Shown here piece after piece: positions 36,817-45,977 of a DNA stretch of 64,000 bases. The number at the start of each line of letters is the position of its first letter. The first letter of the stretch is position 1. The translations under genes and the position numbers were made by a program. Below the pieces are notes generated by a model. That model did not search any database. It saw only the letters and a list, made by a program, of their open reading frames with translations, and was not told where the DNA came from. Source of the stretch: Agarilytica sp045430305 (GTDB taxonomy: Bacteria; Pseudomonadota; Gammaproteobacteria; Pseudomonadales; Cellvibrionaceae). The DNA lies in assembly GCA_045430305.1 (NCBI GenBank), contig JAILXW010000003.1:62001-126000 (forward strand), read 5' to 3'.

Positions 36817-37598
36817 TATTGTGCCTCCGGTGCTAGTACTGGGAGAGACATGACATCGTAAGAAGCTTGTTTCTTAGCAATCTTGATACCCTTAGCAATC
36901 GACGAGCGATATTTACCAGCATCTAGAGCAACCCATGCCCCCTGACCCGGATCCCATGTACCGGCAAACTTACCGTCTTTAGTCATGTACATGACCGAAA
37001 CACGACCGATAGCAAAGATATCAACCTCACGATCAACACCGCCGACTTCTAATGTGTCGGTGTAGTTGTGAATAGAGCGACCATATTCTGCTTCAATATT
37101 GTAGGCTTCAAGTACTTGGCGGAATTTCTCAGCAACAGAAATATCTGCACGGTCTTGACCGTCTTGCAGCATTTCCATGCGTTCTTCACGCTCGTTAGGG
37201 TAAAGCGGTACGTCTAGCGCAACGAACTGACGCAAGCCTTCAAGCATACGCATAATAAGCGGCTGAATTTGACGCTCAATTACGGTTACGTTGGCGATGG
37301 ATTGGTCAAGATCAGCGATCAGCTTCAATTGGCTTTCAAGCTGCTTTTCCAAGCGAGCATTGTAAACGCGAAGACCTTGGATCTCTTTGTTGGTCTTTTT
37401 GAATTTCTGGAGAAGACTTGCTGTTTCTTCTTGAAGTTTATTAATTCTTCTTTGTGATGTTTGAGCTGCAGATGTTTTCTGCTGACTCACTTTCAGGACT
37501 GCATCAATTTTTTGATCTGCCTGGGCTGCACTAGCAAAAAGTGCCCCTGCAGAAATTGCTGTGGATAGTACCACAGCCGTCACACGCTGCTTCTTCAT
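36816..37598 (-). CDS. DUF3450 periplasmic coiled-coil protein
   Basis: First gene of the TonB2-type operon. From ATG at 37598 the product is 260 residues with a clean signal peptide (MKKQRVTAVVLSTAISAGAL, cleavage after AAQA) and a long coiled coil (about 30-120). The frame is open up to 37682, but 37598 is preferred: it puts the signal peptide at the N-terminus and has GGGGGA just upstream. DUF3450 proteins accompany TtpC-type TonB systems and are thought to be periplasmic partners; the precise role is unknown. Confidence 0.85.
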   Translation of the reverse strand: MKKQRVTAVVLSTAISAGALFASAAQADQKIDAVLKVSQQKTSAAQTSQRRINKLQEETASLLQKFKKTNKEIQGLRVYNARLEKQLESQLKLIADLDQSIANVTVIERQIQPLIMRMLEGLRQFVALDVPLYPNEREERMEMLQDGQDRADISVAEKFRQVLEAYNIEAEYGRSIHNYTDTLEVGGVDREVDIFAIGRVSVMYMTKDGKFAGTWDPGQGAWVALDAGKYRSSIAKGIKIAKKQASYDVMSLPVLAPEAQ

Positions 37599-38151
37599 AA
37601 TTCCCCCAAACTCGGGTGCTGACATTGGAAATTTTGCGGCCGTAAAAATCGAAAGATTTTCCGGATGATTGCCTAACTTCATTAAAACTTTATTAAAGGT
37701 GCTTTTTAAGGACGGCCATTGTAATAAGACCGCCAGTTAACATTCAAATACTTATAGATCAGCTTCGCTCTCTTAGCAACAATTATAACGATAAGTAACA
37801 CCAAATACTTAGCATTTAATCAGGGGTAACACAGAAGTAACAGTTCAACCACCAAACTTACTCATCATGTTAACTAATCGATGAAAGCTACTATTATTCT
37901 TAACTTGTACGCCATATTTCTACGCAAGCGCCAGTCAAATGTTTTTTCTTGCACCATGTTGTATCAATTTCAACACAAACCTACACATATTTCGCTCTCC
38001 CTCCAGCAAGCCCTGTTACCCAAATACCCCGCTTGGCAACCACTAAGGCAGTAAGTGATTAAGGCGTTTTTTAATTAGAAGGAATTAATGACGACGAACC
38101 CTCTATCAATCCACCATCAAAATATTTCTGAGCCACTGGCTGATTAAGCGC
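37599..38151. other. Intergenic region upstream of the TonB2-type operon
   Basis: 553 bp between the DUF3450 start codon and the end of folA. The proximal part holds the operon promoter and a roughly 110-nt leader. The rest (about 37750-38151) is AT-rich with no credible gene, tRNA or repeat. I saw no clear 19-bp Fur-type palindrome. Confidence 0.55.
37718..37747 (-). promoter_or_regulatory. Sigma-70-like promoter of TonB2-type operon
   Basis: On the minus strand TTGAAT (-35), an 18-base spacer and TACAAT (-10). Predicted start is about 37711, leaving a leader of about 112 nt before the preferred start codon at 37598. Assigned from consensus and position only. Confidence 0.45.
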
Positions 38152-38658
38152 TTACTTCCTATCCCAAGTTAAAAAAGAATAGTCATAAGGATTTTTACTG
38201 TCCTTTTCGTGGCTTTCTCGCGCCGACTCCAGCCAAGCATGATCGTCGACTTCTGGAAAATACGCATCTCCATCGATCTTCGCGTGTACCTGAGTCAAAT
38301 ACAAACGCTGACACTTCGGCAACGCCTGAGCGTAGAGATTTGCACCACCGATCACCATAACCCACTCGTCGGGCCGCTCGGAATTTTCAGCGAGCATGAC
38401 AGCCTCTTCTAAGCTGTGCGCAATTTGCACGCCTTCCGCCTGCCAATCGAGGTGGCGCGTCACCACAATATTGGCTCGGCCGGGTAATGGTCGACCAATA
38501 GATTCATAGGTTAAGCGCCCCATAATTATTGGATGCCCCATGGTCACGCGCTTAAAAAACTTGAGGTCTTCTGGCAGGTGCCAAGGCAGTGCATTGTCTT
38601 TACCAATTACACTATTTTCAGATTTGGCAACAATAATGGCGAGTTTTACTTGATCCAA
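38152..38658 (-). CDS. folA: Dihydrofolate reductase
   Basis: Reduces dihydrofolate to tetrahydrofolate with NADPH. The domain begins at KLAIIVAKSENSVIGKDNALPWHLPEDL and runs to the usual length, with the substrate-site residues LPWHLPEDLKFFK and the NADPH-binding VMVIGGANLYAQAL. The frame is open to 38748 inside thyA, but homology starts at about residue 33, so the likely start is TTG at 38658, 13 bp after the thyA stop. A rare start and close spacing suggest coupling to thyA, whose reaction makes the dihydrofolate used here. Confidence 0.9.
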   Translation of the reverse strand: MDQVKLAIIVAKSENSVIGKDNALPWHLPEDLKFFKRVTMGHPIIMGRLTYESIGRPLPGRANIVVTRHLDWQAEGVQIAHSLEEAVMLAENSERPDEWVMVIGGANLYAQALPKCQRLYLTQVHAKIDGDAYFPEVDDHAWLESARESHEKDSKNPYDYSFLTWDRK

Positions 38659-38671
38659 AACGCTTACATCT

Positions 38672-39505
38672 CTAAACAGATATGGGCGCAGATATATGCG
38701 GGTGCGCCTCGTAGTTTTCCAGGCTGAAATCTTCAAACTTGAAGTCAAAGATACTCGCCACTTCTGGATTTATCCTCATTGTAGGCAAGGGCAAGGGTTC
38801 GCGCGCCAACTGTGTTTCGACTTGGTCGAGATGATTGAGGTATAAATGCGCATCACCAAAGGTGTGAACAAAATCGCCCAACGCCAAGTCACACACCTGA
38901 GCGACCATCATGGAGAAGAGGGCGTATGAGGCGATATTAAAAGGCACCCCCAAAAATACATCTGCGCTACGCTGGTATAACTGGCAACTTAACTTACCCT
39001 CGCACACATAAAACTGAAACAAGGTGTGACAAGGTGGTAGAGCCATTTTGCCTTGCTCGACATTGTCTTGCGGGGAGATACCCTCGTCAGGCAACAGGGC
39101 TGGGTTCCAAGCGGAAATAATCAGGCGGCGAGAGTCCGGCTTGTTTTTGATTTGCTCAATAAGCTGGCTCAGCTGGTCAATCGTCTCACCATTTGGCCCT
39201 GGCCACGAGCGCCACTGCGCACCGTACACCGGCCCCAAGTCTCCACCCTCTGTGGCCCACTCGTTCCAAATTCGCACCCCGTTGTCTGTGAGGTATTTGG
39301 TGTTGGTATCACCATTTATAAACCACAAAAGTTCATGAATAATGGATTTTAGATGGCACTTTTTCGTTGTAACAAGAGGGAAGCCATTGGCAAGATCAAA
39401 ACGCATTTGGTAGCCAAACACGCTAATAGTGCCCGTGCCAGTACGATCTTCTTTTTTTACACCAGTGTCACGTATGTGACGCATCAAATCGAGATATTCT
39501 TTCAC
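38672..39505 (-). CDS. thyA: Thymidylate synthase
   Basis: Converts dUMP and methylene-tetrahydrofolate to dTMP and dihydrofolate. The 277 residues (E. coli 264) include the active-site Cys159 in LPPCHTLFQFY, RTGTGTISVFG near the N-terminus, and SADVFLGVPFNIASY. It lies between lgt and folA, the conserved gammaproteobacterial order. The longer length comes from a small insertion near residues 85-150. Confidence 0.95.
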   Translation of the reverse strand: MKEYLDLMRHIRDTGVKKEDRTGTGTISVFGYQMRFDLANGFPLVTTKKCHLKSIIHELLWFINGDTNTKYLTDNGVRIWNEWATEGGDLGPVYGAQWRSWPGPNGETIDQLSQLIEQIKNKPDSRRLIISAWNPALLPDEGISPQDNVEQGKMALPPCHTLFQFYVCEGKLSCQLYQRSADVFLGVPFNIASYALFSMMVAQVCDLALGDFVHTFGDAHLYLNHLDQVETQLAREPLPLPTMRINPEVASIFDFKFEDFSLENYEAHPHISAPISV

Positions 39506-39555
39506 TCAATAACCGCTTTATGGAAGGACTTTATCATGTCGTATTCGACGAACCC

Positions 39556-40413
39556 TTATGCAGCGCTGCTAGATGAATCTGTCGCGCTGCGAGCAGGGGA
39601 AAATTTTTGCGCGCGGTAGGCATAATAGAAAAATGCAGCGCCAAGTACAATCATTGGAATACTTAGCATCTGGCCGCGCGTCACCCAGCCGAACATATAA
39701 CCTATGTGAGCATCAGGTTCGCGTACAAACTCAATGCCAAAACGGAACACGCCATAACACATCAGAAAAAGCGCACTTACCGCATAGCGCGGACGCTGCT
39801 TCTGTGAAAAGAAAAACAACACCAAGAACAACACCAAACCCTCAAAAAAGGCTTGGTACAACTGACTTGGATGACGCGCCAGTTGCTCGAGGTCCTTGGG
39901 GAAAACCATTGCCCAAGACACATCGGTTGCACGCCCCCAGAGCTCTCCACCAATAAAATTACCGATACGACCAAGGCCCAAACCCAGCGGTACTAGCGGT
40001 GCCAAAAAATCCATCACATCCACAAAATGCTGATCGATTTTTTTGGCAAACATCGCCATAGCAACAATCACCCCCAACATACCGCCGTGAAATGACATTC
40101 CACCTTCCCACACGCGAAACAACATTGCAGGGTCACCGAGAAGCTGTTCGAAGTTGTAAAAGAAGACATAACCAAAGCGACCGCCTAGCACCACTCCCAT
40201 TGCACCAAAAAAAACTAAATCTTCCATTTGCGCTCGGGAAACCGGAGCATAAAGCTGCTTTGCGCGATATGACCCTAAAAGCCATGTACCTACAAACCCG
40301 AACAAGTACATCAAACCGTACCAATGCACATTGATCGGGCCGAGCGTTACACCAAACAACTCGATCGTACCCAAGCCGATAGCAACAGGGTCAATATGTG
40401 GATATGTGAGCAT
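39556..40413 (-). CDS. lgt: Prolipoprotein diacylglyceryl transferase
   Basis: Inner-membrane enzyme that adds diacylglycerol to the lipobox Cys of prolipoproteins. The 285-residue protein has about seven membrane segments and the Lgt signature GRIGNFIGGELWGR, with the conserved FHGGMLGV. It follows ptsP and precedes thyA, as in E. coli. No truncation is seen. Confidence 0.95.
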   Translation of the reverse strand: MLTYPHIDPVAIGLGTIELFGVTLGPINVHWYGLMYLFGFVGTWLLGSYRAKQLYAPVSRAQMEDLVFFGAMGVVLGGRFGYVFFYNFEQLLGDPAMLFRVWEGGMSFHGGMLGVIVAMAMFAKKIDQHFVDVMDFLAPLVPLGLGLGRIGNFIGGELWGRATDVSWAMVFPKDLEQLARHPSQLYQAFFEGLVLFLVLFFFSQKQRPRYAVSALFLMCYGVFRFGIEFVREPDAHIGYMFGWVTRGQMLSIPMIVLGAAFFYYAYRAQKFSPARSATDSSSSAA

Positions 40414-40561
40414 GACCTTCCCCAGTTAGAGCCCAATTCTTTAGCGCCGCACGCTTATTCGCGTTTTGTGGCTGCCAGCAAGCAGCTGCGCATAGTAACA
40501 GATCGTGTTGACACACAAAGAGAGTGGAGGATATTTCTATCTTAAGCGTTTGCCTGGATCT

Positions 40562-42829
40562 CTATTCATCTTCCGCCGATTCAGGGCGAAGTATGCGAGT
40601 GAGACCGTATTGTTTAAAGGCCGCTTCTAAACAGCGGTTGATGGAGTCAGCGTCAGGCAGCGCCATGAGTTCGTCCAACAGCTTTTTGGATTGCTCCAAA
40701 CTGATCGCACGGATCACCGATTTTACTTTCATCAAGTTGGAGGCACTCATCGAAAGCACGTCGAAACCCATAGCGACTAAGATAGGCGCAGCTGCTGGAT
40801 CACCGGCCAGTTCACCACAAATACTCACTGTAACGTCTTCTGCATGAGCATCATCAACGACTTGCTTAAGCGCCCTTAAAACCGCTGGATGCAATGAGTG
40901 GTAGAGATCTGCCACACGCGCATTGTTGCGATCAACCGCCAGCAAGTACTGGGTTAAATCATTCGACCCCACCGACATAAAGTCGACACGCGCAGCAAAT
41001 TCACGCGCTTGGTACACCGCCGCCGGCACTTCGACCATGACGCCTATAGGTGGTAATTCCACATGATACCCCTCCTCCAGCAACTCATCATATGCGCGAT
41101 ATATGAGCATTTGTGCAATTTCCAATTCAGCGACATTGGAAATCATGGGCAGCATGATACGAAGATTACCCAAGCCCTCACTAGCTTTTAACATCGCCCG
41201 CACTTGAGTAAGAAAGATTTCCGGGTGATCCAACGTCACTCGAATGCCGCGCCAACCCAAAAACGGATTATCTTCAGAAATCGGGAAGTAAGGTAGGGAT
41301 TTATCTCCGCCAATATCTAACGTTCGCATAGTGACGGTGTGCGGAGCAAAGGTTTCTAGCTGATCACGATACGCGACCCGCTGCTCTTCCTCACTCGGGA
41401 AACGGTCGCGAAGCATAAACGGTACTTCGGTACGATACAGACCGACACCCTCTGCGCCACGCTCAAGCGAGCGCATAGCATCGGCCTTCAAACCCGTGTT
41501 TACCCACAAGGCGACGCGATGCTTATCCGTGGTTTCACACGGCAGATCTTTGAGTGTTTCAAGGCCCGCGACTAGCTCTTTATCTTCCTCAATAATCGCC
41601 TGGTATTGCTCACGCAAGGCGTCACTGGGGTCGACAATAATAGTGCCGCGATACCCATCAAGAATTAGCTCATGCCCTTCTAATTGCGTAAAGGGAATAT
41701 CTACCGCACCCATAATCGTGGGAATACCCATAGAGCGAGCAAGAATGGCGATGTGCGAGTTGATCGAGCCTCGTAGTGAAATCATGCCCACCAACTGGCC
41801 CTTTGGCACTTCCGCCAACACAGACGCAGTGAGATCTTCCCCCACTAAAATGGTTTTTTCTGGATAGGTATTACGATGCGTGGAAAGCTTTTGCAAATAA
41901 GCCAACACACGACTCCCCAGATCACGTACGTCAGAAGCACGCTCTCGAAGATAAGGGTCGCTCATACTGTTGAAGGTGGAAACATGCTCAAGAATCACCT
42001 GACTCCAGGCATATTGAGCAGAGCAACCCTCCTTGATTCGCTCGGTTACTTCACCGCCAAGCGACTCGTCATCCAACATCGCCAAGTAAGCATCAAAGAG
42101 AATGCGCTCTTCTTTGTTGAGACGATCTTCTAACTCTAAACCTAAATTCTTAACATCGTTGCGAACAGCCCCCAAACAACGCTGAAAAAACACTATCTCT
42201 GCATCAACATCGTCACACTTATGATAGGGAACCGACTTCAAATCAGAGAGCGGTGACGACACCACACACTGACCAATGGCAATACCGGTTGCACCGGGAA
42301 TACCAGAAAAGCGCGTTTCTCGTTTGGGGCCACCAATAGAACGCAGAGCGCCCGTCGCTTCCGCATGCGCAATGACGCTCGCCAACTGCGCAGACATGGT
42401 AACTAGGAAGGCTTCATCACCTTCATCAAATTTACGATTTTCAGCTTGCTGCACCACCAAAACACCCAAAACTTGGCGGTGATGAATAATGGGGGCGCCC
42501 AAAAAAGTACTGAATTTCTCTTCCCCAGTTTCCGGAAAATATTCATATTTAGGGTGAAGCTCGGCATTGTGAACATTGATAGGCTCTTCACGAGCGACCA
42601 CATGCCCAACCAAGCCGCGCTTTTTAGGGAGAACAACTTTACCAACGGAGTCTGGGTCAAGCCCTTCCGTTGCCATAAGGAGATAATCGCCATCGGGGTT
42701 GCGCAGGTAAACGGAGCAAACATCTGCCGCCATGGCAGACTTTACGCGCTTGACGATAATATCGAGCACTTCGTCGAGTTCAGAAGCAGCGATAACCTCT
42801 TGAACAATTTGACGAAGCGAATTCAGCAT
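40562..42829 (-). CDS. ptsP: Nitrogen-PTS phosphoenolpyruvate phosphotransferase (EI-Ntr)
   Basis: First enzyme of the regulatory nitrogen phosphotransferase chain (EI-Ntr, NPr, EIIA-Ntr). The 755 residues contain an N-terminal GAF domain (about 15-160), then the EI-like part with phospho-His359 in GSINSHIAIL and the C-terminal PEP-binding barrel (FMSVGSNDLTQYLLAVDRNN, CGELAGDP). The start overlaps the rppH stop by 7 bp. It forms the rppH-ptsP-lgt-thyA order known from E. coli. Confidence 0.95.
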   Translation of the reverse strand: MLNSLRQIVQEVIAASELDEVLDIIVKRVKSAMAADVCSVYLRNPDGDYLLMATEGLDPDSVGKVVLPKKRGLVGHVVAREEPINVHNAELHPKYEYFPETGEEKFSTFLGAPIIHHRQVLGVLVVQQAENRKFDEGDEAFLVTMSAQLASVIAHAEATGALRSIGGPKRETRFSGIPGATGIAIGQCVVSSPLSDLKSVPYHKCDDVDAEIVFFQRCLGAVRNDVKNLGLELEDRLNKEERILFDAYLAMLDDESLGGEVTERIKEGCSAQYAWSQVILEHVSTFNSMSDPYLRERASDVRDLGSRVLAYLQKLSTHRNTYPEKTILVGEDLTASVLAEVPKGQLVGMISLRGSINSHIAILARSMGIPTIMGAVDIPFTQLEGHELILDGYRGTIIVDPSDALREQYQAIIEEDKELVAGLETLKDLPCETTDKHRVALWVNTGLKADAMRSLERGAEGVGLYRTEVPFMLRDRFPSEEEQRVAYRDQLETFAPHTVTMRTLDIGGDKSLPYFPISEDNPFLGWRGIRVTLDHPEIFLTQVRAMLKASEGLGNLRIMLPMISNVAELEIAQMLIYRAYDELLEEGYHVELPPIGVMVEVPAAVYQAREFAARVDFMSVGSNDLTQYLLAVDRNNARVADLYHSLHPAVLRALKQVVDDAHAEDVTVSICGELAGDPAAAPILVAMGFDVLSMSASNLMKVKSVIRAISLEQSKKLLDELMALPDADSINRCLEAAFKQYGLTRILRPESAEDE

Positions 42830-43341
42830 GCCTGCTCACCTTCGGAACACACATCTTCAGTAAATTTATCGTTGTAAATCGAAATGAGCTCTTTGAGGGC
42901 TTTGCGATACACTTCGCGCTTGAAAGAGACTACAGCGCTTAAGGGGTACCAGTAGCTCACCCATTCCCAGCGGTCGAATTCTGGCTTGTCGATGGTATCG
43001 ATGTCGATATTGGACTCGTCGGCACGCAAATGTAGTAAAAACCACTTTTGCTTTTGACCAATACAGACCGGAGATTTATTCGATCGTACCAACTTTTTCG
43101 GCAAGCGATAACGCAGCCAACCATCAGTCACAGCAAGAATATCAACATGCTCTGGCGAAAGGCCTATTTCTTCTTTCAACTCGCGAAAGCACGCCTGCTC
43201 GGGATCTTCATTCTTTTTGATCCCCCCCTGCGGGAATTGCCAAGCGTCACCACCACCCACACGACGCGCCCAAAGCAACTGACCCTGATCATTGATCAAG
43301 ATGATGCCAACATTTGGACGAAAGCCGTCTTGATCGATCAA
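42823..43341 (-). CDS. rppH: RNA pyrophosphohydrolase
   Basis: Removes pyrophosphate from 5'-triphosphorylated mRNA and so triggers RNase E decay. The 172-residue protein begins MIDQDGFRPNVGIILIN, typical of RppH, and has a full Nudix box (GGIKKNEDPEQACFRELKEE, 38-57). It overlaps ptsP by 7 bp. Confidence 0.95.
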   Translation of the reverse strand: MIDQDGFRPNVGIILINDQGQLLWARRVGGGDAWQFPQGGIKKNEDPEQACFRELKEEIGLSPEHVDILAVTDGWLRYRLPKKLVRSNKSPVCIGQKQKWFLLHLRADESNIDIDTIDKPEFDRWEWVSYWYPLSAVVSFKREVYRKALKELISIYNDKFTEDVCSEGEQAC

Positions 43342-43559
43342 GGAAACACCTTCTACGAGTTTGTTATAATGAGAACCCTATTGTTTCACAACTTGGTCAT
43401 AACCAGCAATGCGGCATTTACCCTAGCTGATCAAGAATATTCCAAGCTGAATCAAAGGCTTAGCCCTACTTTTTATGCTGACATGCAGCATTTTATAACC
43501 TACAGGCGCCAAGCCCAAACATTAACCACAACCAACACCCAAAAACAGCAGGAACCCTC

Positions 43560-44213
43560 TTGAGCCTAGCGATTTTCGATCTCGACAATACCTTGCTGAA
43601 CGGCGACAGCGACCATAGCTGGGGCGAGTTCATGTGTGAGCGCGATTTAGTTGAGGTAGATTCTTATCGTCAACAAAATGACCAGTTCTACCAAGACTAC
43701 CTAACCGGCAGCCTCGATATGACTGCTTACGTAGCGTTTGCCCTAGATCCGCTCAAACACATGAGCCAAGACCAACGCTCGTCACTTCACCAAGAGTTTA
43801 TGCAGGAAAAGATAGCGCCAATGCGCCTACCCAAGGCAGATGCTTTGGTAGAGAAGCACCGTAACCAAGGTGATACACTGCTCATTATTACCGCAACCAA
43901 CGAATTTATTACCGGCCCCATCGCCGTCGAGCTGGGCATTGAACACCTGCTCGCCACAACCCCCGAGCTCGTTAATGGACGCTTTAGTGGCCGCATCATA
44001 GGCGCACCCTGCTTTCAAGGCGGAAAAGTGACACGGCTTCAGGCTTGGCTAACGGAAAACCAGCAGAGATTAGAAGGGAGTTATTTTTATAGCGACTCCA
44101 TAAATGATCTCCCACTTTTAGAAACTGTGGATCACCCCGTTGCAGTCGATCCCGATAAAAAATTAGAATCTCTCGCTAAAGAACGAGATTGGACCATCAT
44201 TAGTTTGCGATAA
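43560..44213 (+). CDS. HAD-IB family phosphatase (SerB/CicA-like)
   Basis: 217-residue phosphatase with the nucleophile motif DLDNTLLNGD (Asp7 and Asp9), a Thr motif in LIITATNEF, the Lys in GGKVTRL, and the acidic motif YSDSINDLPLL. HAD-IB phosphatases of this kind often sit next to rppH in gammaproteobacteria. The start is TTG at 43560 with AGGA 7 bases upstream; no in-frame ATG precedes the nucleophile motif. Substrate unknown. Confidence 0.85.
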   Translation: MSLAIFDLDNTLLNGDSDHSWGEFMCERDLVEVDSYRQQNDQFYQDYLTGSLDMTAYVAFALDPLKHMSQDQRSSLHQEFMQEKIAPMRLPKADALVEKHRNQGDTLLIITATNEFITGPIAVELGIEHLLATTPELVNGRFSGRIIGAPCFQGGKVTRLQAWLTENQQRLEGSYFYSDSINDLPLLETVDHPVAVDPDKKLESLAKERDWTIISLR

Positions 44214-44275
44214 TGCGTGTCTGAGCCAACAAATACATAACAACTACTCACTTATCAACCAACAAGGTTAACCCC

Positions 44276-45433
44276 ATGTTCCTTAGCCGATACTTGGCGA
44301 CACCCCTTTTAACCCTAGTGATTGCCGGCCTCACCTCCTGCGACTCAAAAACCGCAGTTGCACCCTCGGCAGACGCCGCAGGCGCGAGCAACCCAACCCT
44401 GGCAACAGTGGAGGAGGCTAAACGACTTCGGCTCCCTCAATCACAAGAGCTATTCGAAGCTGGCCAGCAAGCGCTACAAAAGGGCGGCGAAGACCTTCGT
44501 ATACTGGAACTCAAGGTAAAAGCTTTTCTCGATAAGCCATCCAACGTAACACTCAAACAGGCTCAAGAGACATGGTTCCAAGCAGCCTTGGCCTATCGCC
44601 ATTTCGACTATTTTCGCCATATCGCCTTGGTAGACCCCCAGCGCTTCCCAACCTTGAACCGTGCCGACTACCAAATAGCAGCTTACCCGATTCGCCCCGG
44701 CTTCCTAGACGCTTACGGCCCCTATAAATTTTCAGGCCTAGTCTACGATGTGGGCTTTCCATTCAACCAAAATAGCTTAGAAAACCAACACGGCCTCACC
44801 GATGTCAGCGAAGTGGTATTAGGGCTATACGCGATCGAGTTTTTGCTATTTAACGTAGAAGTAAAGCGCGACCCACGAGACTTTTTACCCGTTGCAACAC
44901 TCAATGCTGAACACAAAGAAAAAGGCTATCAAAGCATTGCAGAAATCCCCAAAAACCGCCGCCGCAAACTACTGAAACTACAAGCAGAGCTTTTGGTAAA
45001 AGATTTCGAAGCCTTACAAGCGAAATGGCTCAATGAAACAGAGAGTGATATTTATGCACAGTGGCAGAGCCTTGACCCTGAAGCCGCTTTCCGTACGCTA
45101 GCCCGCACAACAGAAAGTACTTTAGTTCAAATTCTCACCGAAATTGGCGAGCTTAACCAAGATGAACCGCGATTTATGCACGTATCACCGCAGGTATTCG
45201 CCAGCTCGTTCGCAGTTAAGCAAGTCTACGTTTGCCGAGCAATACACTCTGCCGCAAAGGCGATAGAAATTCAGGAAGAGCAAGTCGATACTGCCGCACG
45301 TACGCATTACACAAGAGCGCTTGAGCTCTGCGGTGTTGAATCTTTAGGAGAGGGTACAGAAGAGAAAGATCACTGGCGCGAGATGTTCAGCGCAGTCAAG
45401 GGCACCAGTGATGCTTTGGCGAACCGGTCTTAA
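44276..45433 (+). CDS. Imelysin-like (peptidase M75 family) lipoprotein
   Basis: 385 residues. The lipobox LTSC at about 20-23 gives Cys23 followed by Asp24, an inner-membrane-retention (+2 Asp) signal in E. coli rules. The remainder is helical with imelysin features: KQAQETWFQAALAYRHFDYF, IAAYPIRPGFLDAY, and GLYAIEFLLF at the place of the GxHxxE motif. The motif His is replaced by Tyr. Imelysin-like proteins are linked to iron uptake; loss of the His suggests altered or absent metal binding. No iron-transport gene is adjacent. Confidence 0.78.
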   Translation: MFLSRYLATPLLTLVIAGLTSCDSKTAVAPSADAAGASNPTLATVEEAKRLRLPQSQELFEAGQQALQKGGEDLRILELKVKAFLDKPSNVTLKQAQETWFQAALAYRHFDYFRHIALVDPQRFPTLNRADYQIAAYPIRPGFLDAYGPYKFSGLVYDVGFPFNQNSLENQHGLTDVSEVVLGLYAIEFLLFNVEVKRDPRDFLPVATLNAEHKEKGYQSIAEIPKNRRRKLLKLQAELLVKDFEALQAKWLNETESDIYAQWQSLDPEAAFRTLARTTESTLVQILTEIGELNQDEPRFMHVSPQVFASSFAVKQVYVCRAIHSAAKAIEIQEEQVDTAARTHYTRALELCGVESLGEGTEEKDHWREMFSAVKGTSDALANRS

Positions 45434-45452
45434 ATACGCTTCGCCTTTAACT

Positions 45453-45475
45453 GAAGACGAATGTTATTCGTCTTC
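45453..45475. repeat. Perfect hairpin between imelysin-like gene and gcvH
   Basis: GAAGACGAAT, loop GTT, ATTCGTCTTC: a perfect 10-bp stem that includes the last codons and stop of gcvH. It lies between convergent genes, which suggests a transcript-end structure, though no T tract follows on either strand. Confidence 0.5.
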
Positions 45476-45856
45476 TTCCAAAGTGTTTTTATAGGCTTCT
45501 AGATCCATAGCCTCGTCAAGCTCGTCAACCGAGCTTGGCTTCACCTTATAAAACCATCCATCATCGTAGGGCGAGCCATTTACAGTTTCAGGTGCATCTT
45601 CTAAAGCCTCATTCACCGCGATTACTTCACCTGAAATTGGGGAGAAAATGTCGGACGCAGCTTTTACAGATTCAACCACGCCAGCTTCTTCGCCACATGT
45701 AACCGTCGCTCCCACTTCCGGCGTTTCTACATAAACGACATCACCCAGTGCTGCTTGAGCATGATCGGTAATTCCCACCGTAACACTGCCATCGTCATCT
45801 AAACGCGCCCACTCGTGGCTAGCTAAATATTTTAATTCTGGTCTTAACTCACTCAT
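45464..45856 (-). CDS. gcvH: Glycine cleavage system H protein
   Basis: Lipoyl carrier of the glycine cleavage complex, 130 residues. The lipoylation site is Lys65 in VVESVKAASDIF, and the HEWARL and GDVVYVETPEVG segments are typical. It follows gcvT on the same strand with a 121-bp gap. The gene for the decarboxylating P protein is not next to it; the following gene is a convergent imelysin-like gene. Confidence 0.95.
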   Translation of the reverse strand: MSELRPELKYLASHEWARLDDDGSVTVGITDHAQAALGDVVYVETPEVGATVTCGEEAGVVESVKAASDIFSPISGEVIAVNEALEDAPETVNGSPYDDGWFYKVKPSSVDELDEAMDLEAYKNTLEEDE

Positions 45857-45977
45857 TTAACAATTCCCCAGCGCGTGGCACTTCGATATAAGTTGTAGAT
45901 TACAAAAAAATTATTATTCGGCTTCACTTCTTATTTTTTTCCAGTAAAACCAAACAGCAAAAAGACTTAGAAACAAA

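Noticed and set aside
37599..38151. Fur box controlling the TonB2-type operon
   Set aside because: No 19-bp GATAATGAT-type palindrome close to consensus was seen, although iron control would be expected.
43329..43342. 14-bp palindrome CTTGATCGATCAAG as operator for the HAD gene
   Set aside because: It consists of the first codons of rppH (MIDQ), so coding constraint explains it; distance to the HAD gene is over 200 bp.
43048..43563. 171-residue open frame on the plus strand
   Set aside because: Most of it lies antisense to rppH, whose Nudix protein is certain; no family and no ribosome-binding site. Only the 43342-43559 stretch is free of another gene.
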